NCBI RefSeq assembly: GCF_009796285.1
Contig: NZ_CP047020.1
Coordinates: 2,976,001 to 3,040,000 of the forward strand
Length of the DNA: 64,000 bases
Source: Streptomyces broussonetiae
GTDB lineage: Bacteria; Actinomycetota; Actinomycetes; Streptomycetales; Streptomycetaceae
Direction: 5' to 3'
Positions 43,168 to 51,558 of this stretch are shown in pieces; position 1 is the first letter of the stretch; each line of letters opens with the position of its first letter. Below the pieces are notes generated by a model, which was not told where the DNA came from, did not search any database, and was given only the letters and a program-made list of their open reading frames with translations. The position numbers were made by a program, and so were the translations under genes.

Positions 43168-44352
43168 GTGGACCTGCTCGACCTGGTGCTTGTGCTGGTG
43201 ATCCTCGGCTATGCGGTGTCGGGTTACCGGCGCGGGCTGGTGGCCGGCTGCGTCTCGCTGGCGGGGTTCGTCGGCGGCGCCGTCGTCGGCGTGTGGGTGC
43301 TGCCCTGGGTGACCGGCCTGGTGGCGCGCGGTACGGCGACGGCGACGGTGCTCGCGGTGATGACGGTGCTGGTGCCCGCGGTGATGGGGCACGAGCTGGC
43401 GGGCCGGCTGGCGCTGCGGCTGCGCGGGGAGCTGGACCGCGGTCCGCTGCGGGTGGCGGACGGGATAGGGGGTGCGGCGGCCAACTCGGTCGCCGTGCTG
43501 ATCGTGGCCTGGGTCGCGGCGAGCGTGCTGGGCGCGGCCCCGTCACAGGCACTGGCGACGGCGATACGGAACTCGACGCTGCTGGGCGCGGTGCAGCAGG
43601 CGATGCCGGACACGACACCCGCGTGGTTCTCGCGGGCCACGTCGGCGCTGACCGAGGCGGGTTTCCCGCAGGTCTTCAACCCGTTCGAGAACGAGTCGAC
43701 GGCCCAGGTGGCCCGTCCCTCGGGCGACAGTGTGACCCCGGCCGCGACCAGCGCGGCAAAGCTGAGCACGGTGAAGATCGAGGGCATCTCGGGCAACGAG
43801 GGCCGTGAGGGCAGCGGTTTCGTCTACGCCTCGGAGCGGGTGATGACCAACGCGCACGTGGTGGCGGGCATCGACCACCCGAGCGTGCGCATCGGCGGGG
43901 TCGGGCGGTCGTACGACGCCCGGGTGGTGCTCTTCGACCCCGACCGGGACGTGGCCGTGCTGTACGTGCCGGGCCTGCGCGCCCCGGTGCTGCGCTTCGA
44001 CACGAGCGCGTCGCGCGGCAACTCGGCGGTGGTCGCGGGCTATCCGCAGGACGGCGGCCTGAACCTGCAGGCGGCGACGGTGGCGAGCCGGGTGCAGGCG
44101 ACCGGGCAGAACATCTACAACGACGGCACGGTCACCCGGGACATCTACTCGATCCGCTCCACGGTCCGCCCGGGCAACTCCGGCGGCCCGCTGCTGACCA
44201 CGGACGGCAGGGTGTTCGGCGTGGTCTTCGCCCGCTCCACCTCGGACGTCGAGACGGGGTACGCGCTGACGGCGGCCGAGGTGGCGGGCGACGCGCGCAG
44301 CGCCGCCACGGCGACGGCACCGGTGGACACGGGACAGCTGGTCAGCTCCTAG
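43168..44352 (+). CDS. marP: MarP-type membrane serine protease
   Basis: 394 residues. The N-terminal CvpA-like domain has four transmembrane segments (LVLVLVILGYAVSGY through NSVAVLIVAWVAASVL). A chymotrypsin-like protease (about 195-380) follows, with His in TNAHVV, Asp in DRDVAVLYV and Ser in RPGNSGGPL. M. tuberculosis MarP (Rv3671c) has the same layout and protects against acid by processing the peptidoglycan hydrolase RipA. The divergent neighbour here is a peptidoglycan amidase, an attractive but unproven link. GTG start with AAAGGCGG upstream. Confidence 0.93.
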   Translation: MDLLDLVLVLVILGYAVSGYRRGLVAGCVSLAGFVGGAVVGVWVLPWVTGLVARGTATATVLAVMTVLVPAVMGHELAGRLALRLRGELDRGPLRVADGIGGAAANSVAVLIVAWVAASVLGAAPSQALATAIRNSTLLGAVQQAMPDTTPAWFSRATSALTEAGFPQVFNPFENESTAQVARPSGDSVTPAATSAAKLSTVKIEGISGNEGREGSGFVYASERVMTNAHVVAGIDHPSVRIGGVGRSYDARVVLFDPDRDVAVLYVPGLRAPVLRFDTSASRGNSAVVAGYPQDGGLNLQAATVASRVQATGQNIYNDGTVTRDIYSIRSTVRPGNSGGPLLTTDGRVFGVVFARSTSDVETGYALTAAEVAGDARSAATATAPVDTGQLVSS

Positions 44353-44382
44353 CCGCCACTGCCGTCGCGCCTGTCGCTGCCG

Positions 44383-44862
44383 CTACAGCATGCGACCCAT
44401 GAGCACGTCGTCGACGTAGGCACCGTCGAGGAGGAACTCCTCGGGCTGTACGCCCTCGACGGCGAACCCCTCGGACTCGTAGAGCGCGCGGGCCGGGGCG
44501 TTGTGCCCGAGCACGCGCAGGCTCAGCCGCCGCGCACCGCGCCTGCGCGCCTCCTCGACGGCGGCCCGGATCAGGGCGCGCCCCACGCCCTGCCCGCGCG
44601 CCTCGTCGCGGACGGCGAGGCCCTGGATCTGCAGGACGTGCACGTTGGAGGCGAGCGGGGTCGGGCGGCCGAGGCGGATGTAGCCCACGATCCGCTCGTC
44701 GGCCTCGGCCACCAGGTAGTCCTGAGGCAGGTGGCGCTCGTCGAAGAACGGCGGCTCGGGCGGGGGCGAGACCGCGTGCAGGGTGGACCATGTGGCCCGG
44801 TCGAGGAGGGCGAGGCCGTCCTCGTCGGCGGCCACGGCGATGCGTATGTACGGCTCCGGCAT
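44383..44862 (-). CDS. GNAT-family N-acetyltransferase
   Basis: 159 residues, single GNAT domain. The acetyl-CoA binding segment is VRDEARGQGVGRALIRAAVE, followed by ARALYESEGFAVEG and a C-terminal VLMGRML. The substrate is unknown; the N-terminal His/Pro-rich stretch is not diagnostic. I chose the ATG at 44862 because TAGGGT lies 7 bases upstream (leaderless); a GTG three codons earlier overlaps that box. Converges on marP. Confidence 0.88.
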   Translation of the reverse strand: MPEPYIRIAVAADEDGLALLDRATWSTLHAVSPPPEPPFFDERHLPQDYLVAEADERIVGYIRLGRPTPLASNVHVLQIQGLAVRDEARGQGVGRALIRAAVEEARRRGARRLSLRVLGHNAPARALYESEGFAVEGVQPEEFLLDGAYVDDVLMGRML

Positions 44863-44927
44863 GACGATCACCCTACGGCGGACGGCCGTATCGCCCCACG
44901 GGGTTTCGGTACGGGCATGCTGGGGCC

Positions 44928-45821
44928 ATGGAACGTATGCGAATCGCGGTGGCGGGTGCGTCCGGGCTCATCGGCAGCGCCCTGGTGCGGTCCCTGACGG
45001 CGGACGGGCACGAGGTCGTACGGCTGGTGCGGCGGGCGGCGGCGGGGCCGGACGAGGTCTGCTGGGATCCCGAGGGCCAGTATGTGGACGCGGCCGGGCT
45101 GACCGGCTGTGCGGCGGTGGTCGATCTGGCCGGGGCCGGGATCGGCGACCGGCGCTGGACACCGGCGTACAAGCGGCTGCTGCGGGACAGCCGGGTGCTG
45201 GGCACGGCCGCACTGGCGGAGGCGGTGGCCGCGCTGCCCGAGCCGCCGCAGGTCTTCGTCAGCGGCAGCGCGATCGGCTTCTACGGCGACACCGGCGACC
45301 GGGCGGTGGACGAGGAGGCACCGCCGGGCGACGGGTTCCTGCCGGGGCTGTGCGTGGAGTGGGAGGAGGCGGCGGCGCCCGCGCAGGAGGCGGGCGTACG
45401 GACGGTGTTCGCGCGCACGGGGCTGGTGGTGGCCCGGGGCGGTGGGGCCTGGGGCCGGCTGTTCCCGCTGTTCCGGGCGGGGCTCGGGGGCCGGCTGGGC
45501 GACGGGCGGCAGTACTGGTCGTACATCGCCCTGCACGACGAGGTCGCGGCGATCCGGCACCTCATCGACACCGAGACCCTGTCCGGGCCGTTCAACCTGA
45601 CGGCGCCCCAGCCGCTGACGAACCGTGAGATCACGGCGGCGATGGCGCGCGTGCTGCACCGCCCGGCCCCGTTCGCGGTGCCGGCGCCCGTGCTGCGCGC
45701 GGCGCTGGGCGAGATGGCCGGGGATGTGCTGGGCAGTCAACGGGTGCTGCCCAAGCGGCTGTTGGAGTCGGGGTTCCGGTTTGCGTTCCCCGGCATCGAC
45801 GAGGCGATCCGGGCGGCCTGA
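44928..45821 (+). CDS. TIGR01777-family NAD(P)-dependent epimerase/SDR
   Basis: 297 residues. Rossmann motif AVAGASGLIGSALVR at the N-terminus, then FVSGSAIGFYGDTGD with the Tyr-type catalytic region, and a C-terminal LGSQRVLPKRLLESGF segment typical of TIGR01777 (DUF1731). Substrate unknown. A relative (Rv2216) lies directly before lipB in M. tuberculosis; here two genes intervene. The ATG follows a CATGCT box by 6 bases, so it may be leaderless. Confidence 0.92.
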   Translation: MERMRIAVAGASGLIGSALVRSLTADGHEVVRLVRRAAAGPDEVCWDPEGQYVDAAGLTGCAAVVDLAGAGIGDRRWTPAYKRLLRDSRVLGTAALAEAVAALPEPPQVFVSGSAIGFYGDTGDRAVDEEAPPGDGFLPGLCVEWEEAAAPAQEAGVRTVFARTGLVVARGGGAWGRLFPLFRAGLGGRLGDGRQYWSYIALHDEVAAIRHLIDTETLSGPFNLTAPQPLTNREITAAMARVLHRPAPFAVPAPVLRAALGEMAGDVLGSQRVLPKRLLESGFRFAFPGIDEAIRAA

Positions 45822-45884
45822 CACGGCCGCTCCCACCGTCCGGCGCACACCTTCCCGACGACCTGCCGTACACGAGAGATGTCC

Positions 45885-45953
45885 TGCGACCTCTTGTGAC
45901 CGTATGCGACCTCCATGCGACCGTGCCCTGTTCATGCGCGACTGTTTGTGACC
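45885..45953 (+). promoter_or_regulatory. Phased TG(C/T)GACC direct-repeat array
   Basis: The heptamer TGCGACC or TGTGACC occurs at 45885, 45895, 45905, 45916 and 45947. A related TGCGCGAC starts at 45935. Steps are 10, 10, 11 and then about 31 bp, so all copies lie on one face of the helix. The array ends about 12 bases before a possible -10 TAACCT (45965-45970) and about 100 bp before the FAD oxidoreductase start. Direct heptamers at 11 or 22 bp are the mark of SARP-type activators; the cognate regulator is unknown. Confidence 0.6.
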
Positions 45954-46048
45954 GATCACGGCCCTAACCTCGATCCGAACTCGGGTATCCCCGGAGCCTG
46001 TTGGGGGCATGACGTCTCCACCGGCCGCGCAACCACAGGAGGGGCCTC

Positions 46049-47413
46049 GTGCTTGAGCCCGCGTACCAGGTGGACGTCGTCATCGTGGGAGCCGGAATCG
46101 CCGGACTCTCGGCGGCTCACCGGCTCACCAGCGCAGGAGTAACGACCGCAGTCCTGGAGGCCGCCCCTTACGTGGGCGGCCGTATGTCGACCGAGAAGGT
46201 CGACGGTTTCCGGCTCGACCGCATCGGACAGCTGCTTTCCTCGTCCTATCCCGAACTCCGGCTCACCCCGGGCCTGGACTCGCTGGTCCTGCGCCGCTTC
46301 GCGCCGGGCGTGCTGCTGCACCGCGACGGCCGGACCCAGCGCGCGGGCGCACCGGCGACCGCGGGGAGCGCAAGGGGCGCACTCCATGTGGTGCGCGCCC
46401 TCGCAAGCGCCCCCAGGGGTACGGCAGCGGCTCCGGGCCGGGCCGGCGCGCCGGTGGGCGGCGCGATGGACCAGGCCCGGCTGGGCGCCGCGCTCGGCCG
46501 GATCGCCACCACCCCGCTCGAGCGCATCCTGTCCCGCCCGGAGATGCCCGCCGCCCAGGCCCTCGCCCAGCGCGGGCTGCCGGCCCGCACCGTCGAGGGC
46601 TTCCTGCGTCCCCTGCTCGCCACGTTGCTGTGCGACCCGGGGCTGACCACCTCCAGCCGGTGCGCCGACCTCGCGCTGCGCGCCTTCGCGAGCGGCCGGC
46701 TGTGTGTGCCGGAGGGCGGCGCGGACGTCCTGCCGGAGCTGCTGGCGCGGGCCCTGCCGCCCGGCACGGTGCACACCGGGGTGCGGGTGACGTCGGTGTG
46801 CACCACCTCGGTGACCACGGCCGAGCACGGGGAGATCCGCTGCCGGGCGGTGCTGCTGGCGACGGACGCGCGGGCCGCGGCGGAGCTGCTGCCGGGCCTC
46901 AGGGTGCCGGACTTCCATCCGGTGACCGTGGTCCACCACACCACCGACGACGCCGCGGCCACGTTCACCACGGGCACCTCGCTGCTGCTGGACGCCGACC
47001 GGGGCGGGCCGGTGGCGCACACGGCGGTGCTCAGCAACGTGGACCCGAGCCGGGCGCCGGTCGGCCGGGTGCTGATCTCCTCGACCGTGCTCGGGCCGCC
47101 GCCGCAGAGCGTGGACACCGCCGTACGCATCCACCTCTCCCGGCTCTACGGCACCTCGACGCGCCGCTGGGAGACGCTGGCCGTGCACCACACCCCGGAG
47201 GCGGTCCCGGCGATGCGCCCCCCACACGACCTGCGCCGCCCGGTGCGCCTCCTGGCCGGCCTGTACGTCTGCGGCGACCACCGCGACACCAGCACGGTCC
47301 AGGGTGCGCTGCACTCGGCCCACAGGGCCGCGGCCGCGATCCTGGCGGACCTGGGCGCGGCGGGCTCGATGCACCGGGCGGAGCCGGCAGCGACGGTGCC
47401 GCGCGCGGCCTAG
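46049..47413 (+). CDS. FAD-dependent oxidoreductase (amine oxidase / protoporphyrinogen oxidase-like)
   Basis: 454 residues. Dinucleotide fold VIVGAGIAGLSAAHRL at 11-26, then the GGRMSTEKVDGFRLDRIGQL signature of the flavin amine-oxidase superfamily, and a C-terminal FAD segment LYVCGDHRDTSTVQGALHS. The middle has an Ala/Gly/Pro-rich insertion (about 95-135). The substrate is not known; phytoene desaturase-like, amine oxidase and heme pathway roles are all possible. GTG start with a good AGGAGGGG site. An array of phased direct repeats lies upstream, and a long hairpin starts at the base after its TAG stop. Confidence 0.88.
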   Translation: MLEPAYQVDVVIVGAGIAGLSAAHRLTSAGVTTAVLEAAPYVGGRMSTEKVDGFRLDRIGQLLSSSYPELRLTPGLDSLVLRRFAPGVLLHRDGRTQRAGAPATAGSARGALHVVRALASAPRGTAAAPGRAGAPVGGAMDQARLGAALGRIATTPLERILSRPEMPAAQALAQRGLPARTVEGFLRPLLATLLCDPGLTTSSRCADLALRAFASGRLCVPEGGADVLPELLARALPPGTVHTGVRVTSVCTTSVTTAEHGEIRCRAVLLATDARAAAELLPGLRVPDFHPVTVVHHTTDDAAATFTTGTSLLLDADRGGPVAHTAVLSNVDPSRAPVGRVLISSTVLGPPPQSVDTAVRIHLSRLYGTSTRRWETLAVHHTPEAVPAMRPPHDLRRPVRLLAGLYVCGDHRDTSTVQGALHSAHRAAAAILADLGAAGSMHRAEPAATVPRAA

Positions 47414-47462
47414 GTCCTGTCGTCGAACTCCATTGGGTCAGGCGGGAGTTCGACGACAGGAC
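47414..47462. terminator. Long hairpin joined to a TAG stop (copy 2)
   Basis: GTCCTGTCGTCGAACTCC (47414-47431) and GGAGTTCGACGACAGGAC (47445-47462) form an 18-bp perfect stem with a 13-base loop. It starts immediately after the TAG of the FAD oxidoreductase gene and ends before the convergent regulator gene, so it can terminate both. A GC-rich stretch GCGCCCCCGTGGGGCGC follows at once. Confidence 0.85.
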
Positions 47463-47486
47463 TCAGCGCCCCCGTGGGGCGCGGGG

Positions 47487-48944
47487 CTACCCCAGCGTCG
47501 CCACCTTCTCCCGATACCCCCTGGCCGGCGCGGCGTCCTTGTACGGCTCCAGTCGGCGCTCGAAGTCCCGCACGTACTCGATCGCACGAGCGGAGCGCAT
47601 CTCGGCCGCCTGACCGGCGGCCTCCGCGGCCAGCGTGCACGCCTGGTCGAGTTCGCCGAGGCCGAGGCGGGCGGTGGCGAGCACGATCCGGCAGAAGAGG
47701 CGGCTGCGGGCGAAGGAGGGCGCCCGCAGCTGGAGGGAGCGTTCGGCGTGCTGGGCGGCGGCCCGGAACTGCTGCAGGTCCCGGTGGCAGTGCCCGAACT
47801 CGTCGGCGAGCTGCGCCTCGTCGAAGAACTTGGCCCAGTACGGCACCTCGTCCCCGGGCCGGGCCGCCTCCAGGGCGCGCTCGGCCCGGACCAGCGCCGC
47901 GGTGCATGCGCGCACCTCGCCCAGCACCCCGTGCGCCCGCGCCTCGGACGCGTGCAGCAGCGCCTGGACGACCGGCGTGGCACCGGTGCCCACCCCCTGC
48001 TGGGCCACGCGGGCCAGCTGTACGGCCTCCCTGCCGTGCCCGAGGTAGACGGCCTGGCGGCTCATCGTGACCAGGACGTAGGAGCCGTACGCCCGGTCGC
48101 CGGCCGCCTGCGCGAGCCGCAGGGCCTGCACGAAGTAGCGCTGGGCGAGTCCGTGCGCCGCGATGTCGTACGACGTCCAGCCGGCCAGCCGGGTCAGGTC
48201 GGCGGCGGCGCCGAACAGACGCCGGCCGGTCTGCTCGTCGTAGGTGCCGCGCAGCATCGGCTCGCACTCGTGCTCCAGGTAGCGCACGAGGGCCTGGCGG
48301 GCGTGGCCGCCGCCGAAGCGGTCGTCGAGGGTGCGGAACAGCTCGCCGACCGAGCGGAGCGCCGCGATGTCACCGCCGGTCACCTTGTGCCCGGGGACGC
48401 GCTCGGCGTTCCCGCGCGCCCGGGGCGGGGCGAGCGGCTGGGGTTTCGCCGGGTGCGGGCGGCCCTGCGCGGGCACCCGGGGCGCCGGGTCCCGGGCCAC
48501 CTTGTCGTCGGGCTTGCCGATGAGCCAGTCCCGGCTGGGCACGACGAGCCCCGCCGGAGTGAAGGCGATCTTGCGCAGCTCGGCGTGGCTGCCGGAGTCC
48601 TTGCGCCACAGCCCGCTGACGATGTCGACGGCCTCCTCCGGGGTCGCCGCGAACTCCAGCCCGGCATACACAGGCGCACACGCGTCCAGGCCGAGGTCCT
48701 GGGCGGTGAGCCGACGGCCGAGACGGCGCGTGAACACCTCGGCGATCAGGGCGGGCGTGGTGCCCCTGGGCTGCTGTCCGCGCAGCCAGCGGGTGACCGA
48801 GGTCTTGTCGTATCTGAGGTCCAGCCCGTGCTCGAGGCCGAGCTGGTCGACGCGACGAGCCAGACCCGCGTTGGAGAACCCCGCCTCTGCGATGAGCGCG
48901 GCGAGCTGGCGGTTGGGGGTGCGCTGCGCGGGTCGGTCCGTCAT
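47487..48944 (-). CDS. NsdA-like regulator, XRE-type N-terminus with TPR repeats
   Basis: 485 residues. An N-terminal helix-turn-helix-like region (NRQLAALIAEAGFSNAGLARR, then DLRYDKTSVTRWLRGQQP) is followed by a Pro/Arg linker (about 150-180) and a helical TPR-like array (about 200-470). The outline matches Streptomyces NsdA, a negative regulator of sporulation and antibiotic production, and its paralogues. This copy sits divergent to lipB and is a paralogue rather than NsdA itself, by position. Its targets are unknown. The ATG lies in the 256-bp region shared with lipB, which contains a CACAC/GTGTG dyad. Confidence 0.82.
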   Translation of the reverse strand: MTDRPAQRTPNRQLAALIAEAGFSNAGLARRVDQLGLEHGLDLRYDKTSVTRWLRGQQPRGTTPALIAEVFTRRLGRRLTAQDLGLDACAPVYAGLEFAATPEEAVDIVSGLWRKDSGSHAELRKIAFTPAGLVVPSRDWLIGKPDDKVARDPAPRVPAQGRPHPAKPQPLAPPRARGNAERVPGHKVTGGDIAALRSVGELFRTLDDRFGGGHARQALVRYLEHECEPMLRGTYDEQTGRRLFGAAADLTRLAGWTSYDIAAHGLAQRYFVQALRLAQAAGDRAYGSYVLVTMSRQAVYLGHGREAVQLARVAQQGVGTGATPVVQALLHASEARAHGVLGEVRACTAALVRAERALEAARPGDEVPYWAKFFDEAQLADEFGHCHRDLQQFRAAAQHAERSLQLRAPSFARSRLFCRIVLATARLGLGELDQACTLAAEAAGQAAEMRSARAIEYVRDFERRLEPYKDAAPARGYREKVATLG

Positions 48945-49044
48945 CTGCGGTGCGGTCTCCTGCCTTCCGGGCCTCTGAAGTGCCCGGTTTCCCTTTGAGC
49001 AGCCCTTATGGCCTCACGAACGGCGCGAATGTAGCGGAGAGTGA

Positions 49045-49058
49045 GTGTGCGATCACAC
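49045..49058. promoter_or_regulatory. GTGTG-N4-CACAC dyad between the NsdA-like gene and lipB
   Basis: GTGTGCGATCACAC is a perfect 5-bp inverted repeat around CGAT, about 100 bp from the regulator start. A related GATCGTGTGAG lies 20 bp on (49079-49089). It could be an operator for either gene. Confidence 0.4.
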
Positions 49059-49200
49059 ATTCCGCCAGGCATTCATCCGATCGTGTGAGAAACGTCCATG
49101 AGGCTGACGTACCGCGGTCGGACGTACAGTGGCGTGGGCGCGTTACGTGCCTGACACACCGACTGCTCGGTTTGCCCGGTCGCTGAGGGAGGCGCTTGCC

Positions 49201-49998
49201 GTGAGTGAGTTGCGGTTCGTCCGCATGGGGTTCGGTGCGGATGCCGTCGATTACCGGGAGGCCTGGGACGAGCAGCGCCGGGTGCACGCGGCCCGGTTCG
49301 CCGGCGAGATCCCGGACACCGTTCTCCTCCTCGAACACCCACCCGTGTACACGGCGGGCCGCCGCACCGCGCCCGAGGAGCGCCCGCTGGACGGCACCCC
49401 GGTCATCGACGTGGACCGCGGGGGCAAGATCACCTGGCACGGCCCGGGCCAGCTGGTCGGCTACCCGATCCAGCAGTTGCCCCGCCCGGTGGACGTGGTC
49501 GCGCATCTGCGCCGCCTCGAGGACGCGATGATCGCGGTGTGCGCCGAGTTCGGCATCGAGACCTCTCGGGTCGAGGGCCGGGCCGGCGTCTGGGTGCTCG
49601 GCGACCCGGTCGAGCAGCGCCCCGCGTTCAACGGACTGACACTCGACTTCGACCCGCGCGCGGCCGACCCCGAGTTCGACCCCCGGCTCAACGGCCCCGA
49701 GTACGCGCCCTCGAACGCGGGCCAGCGCCGCGAGGACCGCAAGATCTGCGCCGTGGGCATCCGCGTCGCCAAGGGCGTCACCATGCACGGCTTCGCCCTG
49801 AACGTGAACCCGGACACCTCGAACTTCGACAAGATCATCCCGTGCGGCATCCGGGACGCGGGCGTCACCTCCCTCTCGTACGAACTCGGCCGCGAGGTGA
49901 CCATCGACGAGGTGCTGCCGATCGCCGAGAAGCACCTGCAGGACGCCCTCGGGAACGCGGAGCTGCGGCCCCGGGTGATCGAGCAGGCCTCCGCCTGA
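49201..49998 (+). CDS. lipB: Octanoyltransferase
   Basis: Transfers octanoate from acyl carrier protein to lipoyl domains, the first step of lipoate assembly. The 265-residue product shows the family blocks [47 protein letters not shown] (catalytic Lys region) and the catalytic Cys in [14 protein letters not shown] chose the GTG at 49201 ([12 protein letters not shown]) with GGGAGG about 8 bases upstream. lipA follows 114 bp downstream. Substrates include the two lipoyl domains of the E2 encoded 13 kb upstream. Confidence 0.95.
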   Translation: MSELRFVRMGFGADAVDYREAWDEQRRVHAARFAGEIPDTVLLLEHPPVYTAGRRTAPEERPLDGTPVIDVDRGGKITWHGPGQLVGYPIQQLPRPVDVVAHLRRLEDAMIAVCAEFGIETSRVEGRAGVWVLGDPVEQRPAFNGLTLDFDPRAADPEFDPRLNGPEYAPSNAGQRREDRKICAVGIRVAKGVTMHGFALNVNPDTSNFDKIIPCGIRDAGVTSLSYELGREVTIDEVLPIAEKHLQDALGNAELRPRVIEQASA

Positions 49999-50112
49999 CC
50001 CGTTCCGCCGGGAATGCACCCTGTGGCACCGGGGTTGGCTCCAGCGGCAGGGCGCATTTTGCACGGGCGTACCCTGGTGTGCGCCGAGGAATCAAAGCTT
50101 AGGGAGCCGGTC

Positions 50113-51078
50113 GTGTCCGCAGTCGCACCCGACGGACGCAAGATGCTGCGCCTGGAGGTCCGCAACAGCCAGACCCCCATCGAGCGCAAGCCCGAGTGGA
50201 TCAAGACCCGGGCGAAAATGGGCCCCGAGTACACGAAGATGCAGAACCTCGTGAAGAGCGAGGGCCTGCACACGGTCTGCCAGGAAGCCGGCTGCCCGAA
50301 CATCTACGAGTGCTGGGAGGACCGCGAGGCGACCTTCCTCATCGGCGGCGACCAGTGCACCCGGCGCTGCGACTTCTGCCAGATCGACACCGGCAGGCCC
50401 GAGGCCCTGGACCGCGACGAGCCGCGCCGTGTCGGCGAGTCCGTGGTCACGATGGACCTGAACTACGCCACCATCACCGGCGTCGCCCGCGACGACCTGG
50501 AGGACGGCGGCGCCTGGCTGTACGCCGAGACCGTGCGCCAGATCCACCAGCAGACGGCGCAGCGCGAAGGCGGCCGTACGAAGGTCGAGCTGCTGGCCCC
50601 CGACTTCAACGCCGTCCCGGAGCAGCTGGCCGAGGTCTTCGACTCCCGCCCCGAGGTCTTCGCGCACAACGTCGAGACCGTCCCGCGGATCTTCAAGCGC
50701 ATCCGCCCCGGCTTCCGCTACGAGCGCTCCCTGAAGGTCATCACCGAGGCCCGCGACTTCGGCCTGGTGACCAAGTCGAACCTGATCCTCGGCATGGGCG
50801 AGACCCGCGAGGAGGTCAGCGAGGCGCTGCAGCAGCTGCACGACGCGGGCTGCGAGCTGGTGACCATCACCCAGTACCTGCGTCCCTCCGTGCGGCATCA
50901 CCCGGTCGAGCGCTGGGTGAAGCCGCAGGAGTTCGTGGAGCTGAAGGAGGAGGCCGAGCAGATCGGTTTCTCCGGCGTGATGTCCGGTCCGCTGGTGCGG
51001 TCCTCGTACCGGGCCGGGCGGCTGTACCAGATGGCCGTCGAGAAGCGTGGGAGTTACATCGCCTCCCAGGCCGTGTGA
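50113..51078 (+). CDS. lipA: Lipoyl synthase
   Basis: Radical-SAM enzyme that inserts two sulfurs into octanoyl groups. 321 residues. The auxiliary cluster motif is [12 protein letters not shown], the radical-SAM motif is CTRRCDFC, and the C-terminal RSSY segment ([11 protein letters not shown]) is present. I chose the GTG at 50113 ([16 protein letters not shown]) with AGGGAG 6 bases upstream. It sits in tandem with lipB. A perfect palindrome lies 15 bases after the stop. Confidence 0.97.
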   Translation: MSAVAPDGRKMLRLEVRNSQTPIERKPEWIKTRAKMGPEYTKMQNLVKSEGLHTVCQEAGCPNIYECWEDREATFLIGGDQCTRRCDFCQIDTGRPEALDRDEPRRVGESVVTMDLNYATITGVARDDLEDGGAWLYAETVRQIHQQTAQREGGRTKVELLAPDFNAVPEQLAEVFDSRPEVFAHNVETVPRIFKRIRPGFRYERSLKVITEARDFGLVTKSNLILGMGETREEVSEALQQLHDAGCELVTITQYLRPSVRHHPVERWVKPQEFVELKEEAEQIGFSGVMSGPLVRSSYRAGRLYQMAVEKRGSYIASQAV

Positions 51079-51093
51079 ATTCGCGCACAAGTT

Positions 51094-51109
51094 ATTACTG
51101 GCCAGTAAT
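51094..51109. promoter_or_regulatory. 16-bp perfect palindrome downstream of lipA
   Basis: ATTACTGGCCAGTAAT is fully self-complementary and AT-rich at its ends, unlike the surroundings. The core TTACT-N4-AGTAA resembles TetR-family operators of fatty-acid regulators. It lies 190 bp before the next gene and has no T-run to suggest a terminator. Confidence 0.55.
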
Positions 51110-51199
51110 GGCCGAGTCGACGCGGTCCTGACCGTCCTCGCTGATGAGGGCGTTCATCAGGGCCGCGTCAGCATTTGGGGGTTCCGCATCAAGGCTTCA

Positions 51200-51238
51200 T
51201 TGGTGTTTGACCGGTCGGTCACGCCCTGGTAACACCAA
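51200..51238 (+). promoter_or_regulatory. Promoter with nested dyads before the 65-aa gene
   Basis: -35 TTGACC (51207-51212), a 17-base spacer and -10 TAACAC (51230-51235). Over the -35 and spacer lies the dyad TGACCG-GT-CGGTCA (51208-51221). The whole is bracketed by TTGGTGTT (51200-51207) and AACACCAA (51231-51238). A GTG at 51242 is 6 bases after the -10. Confidence 0.55.
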
Positions 51239-51298
51239 ACAGTGACTCTGGTATCACGCCTCGTACACCACCCGCCGCTCCGAGGGGGGACCTCGAAC

Positions 51299-51496
51299 AT
51301 GCAGGCCGCGCCCGTCCGCGCCACCGCCATCCCGTCCTTCACCGACGCCCTGCGCGCCGTCGAGTCCCTGCTCATGAGCAGCGGTCAGCGCACCGCCCGC
51401 CGCAACGCCTGGACCTCCGTGCTGGAGGACCGCCGCCGCGCCAAGGACCGGGTCGAGGCGCAGCGCGTGCTGGAGCAGGCCGCCGACCGATCCTGA
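51299..51496 (+). CDS. Small conserved hypothetical protein, 65 aa
   Basis: A basic, helical protein: MQAAPVRATAIPSFTDALRA, then a middle SSGQRTARRNAW and a charged end EDRRRAKDRVEAQRVLEQA. It has no domain I can name. I remember close relatives across Streptomyces. ATG at 51299 has a G-run about 9 bases upstream; a GTG at 51242, exactly where a leaderless transcript from the upstream promoter would begin, would add 19 residues in the same frame. It precedes the DUF4191 gene by 62 bp. Confidence 0.65.
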   Translation: MQAAPVRATAIPSFTDALRAVESLLMSSGQRTARRNAWTSVLEDRRRAKDRVEAQRVLEQAADRS

Positions 51497-51558
51497 GGCA
51501 TCCCGAACCGCGGGCACTGCCGTCGTCGGCGCTCCCGGGGCCACGTAGACTTCGTGCC

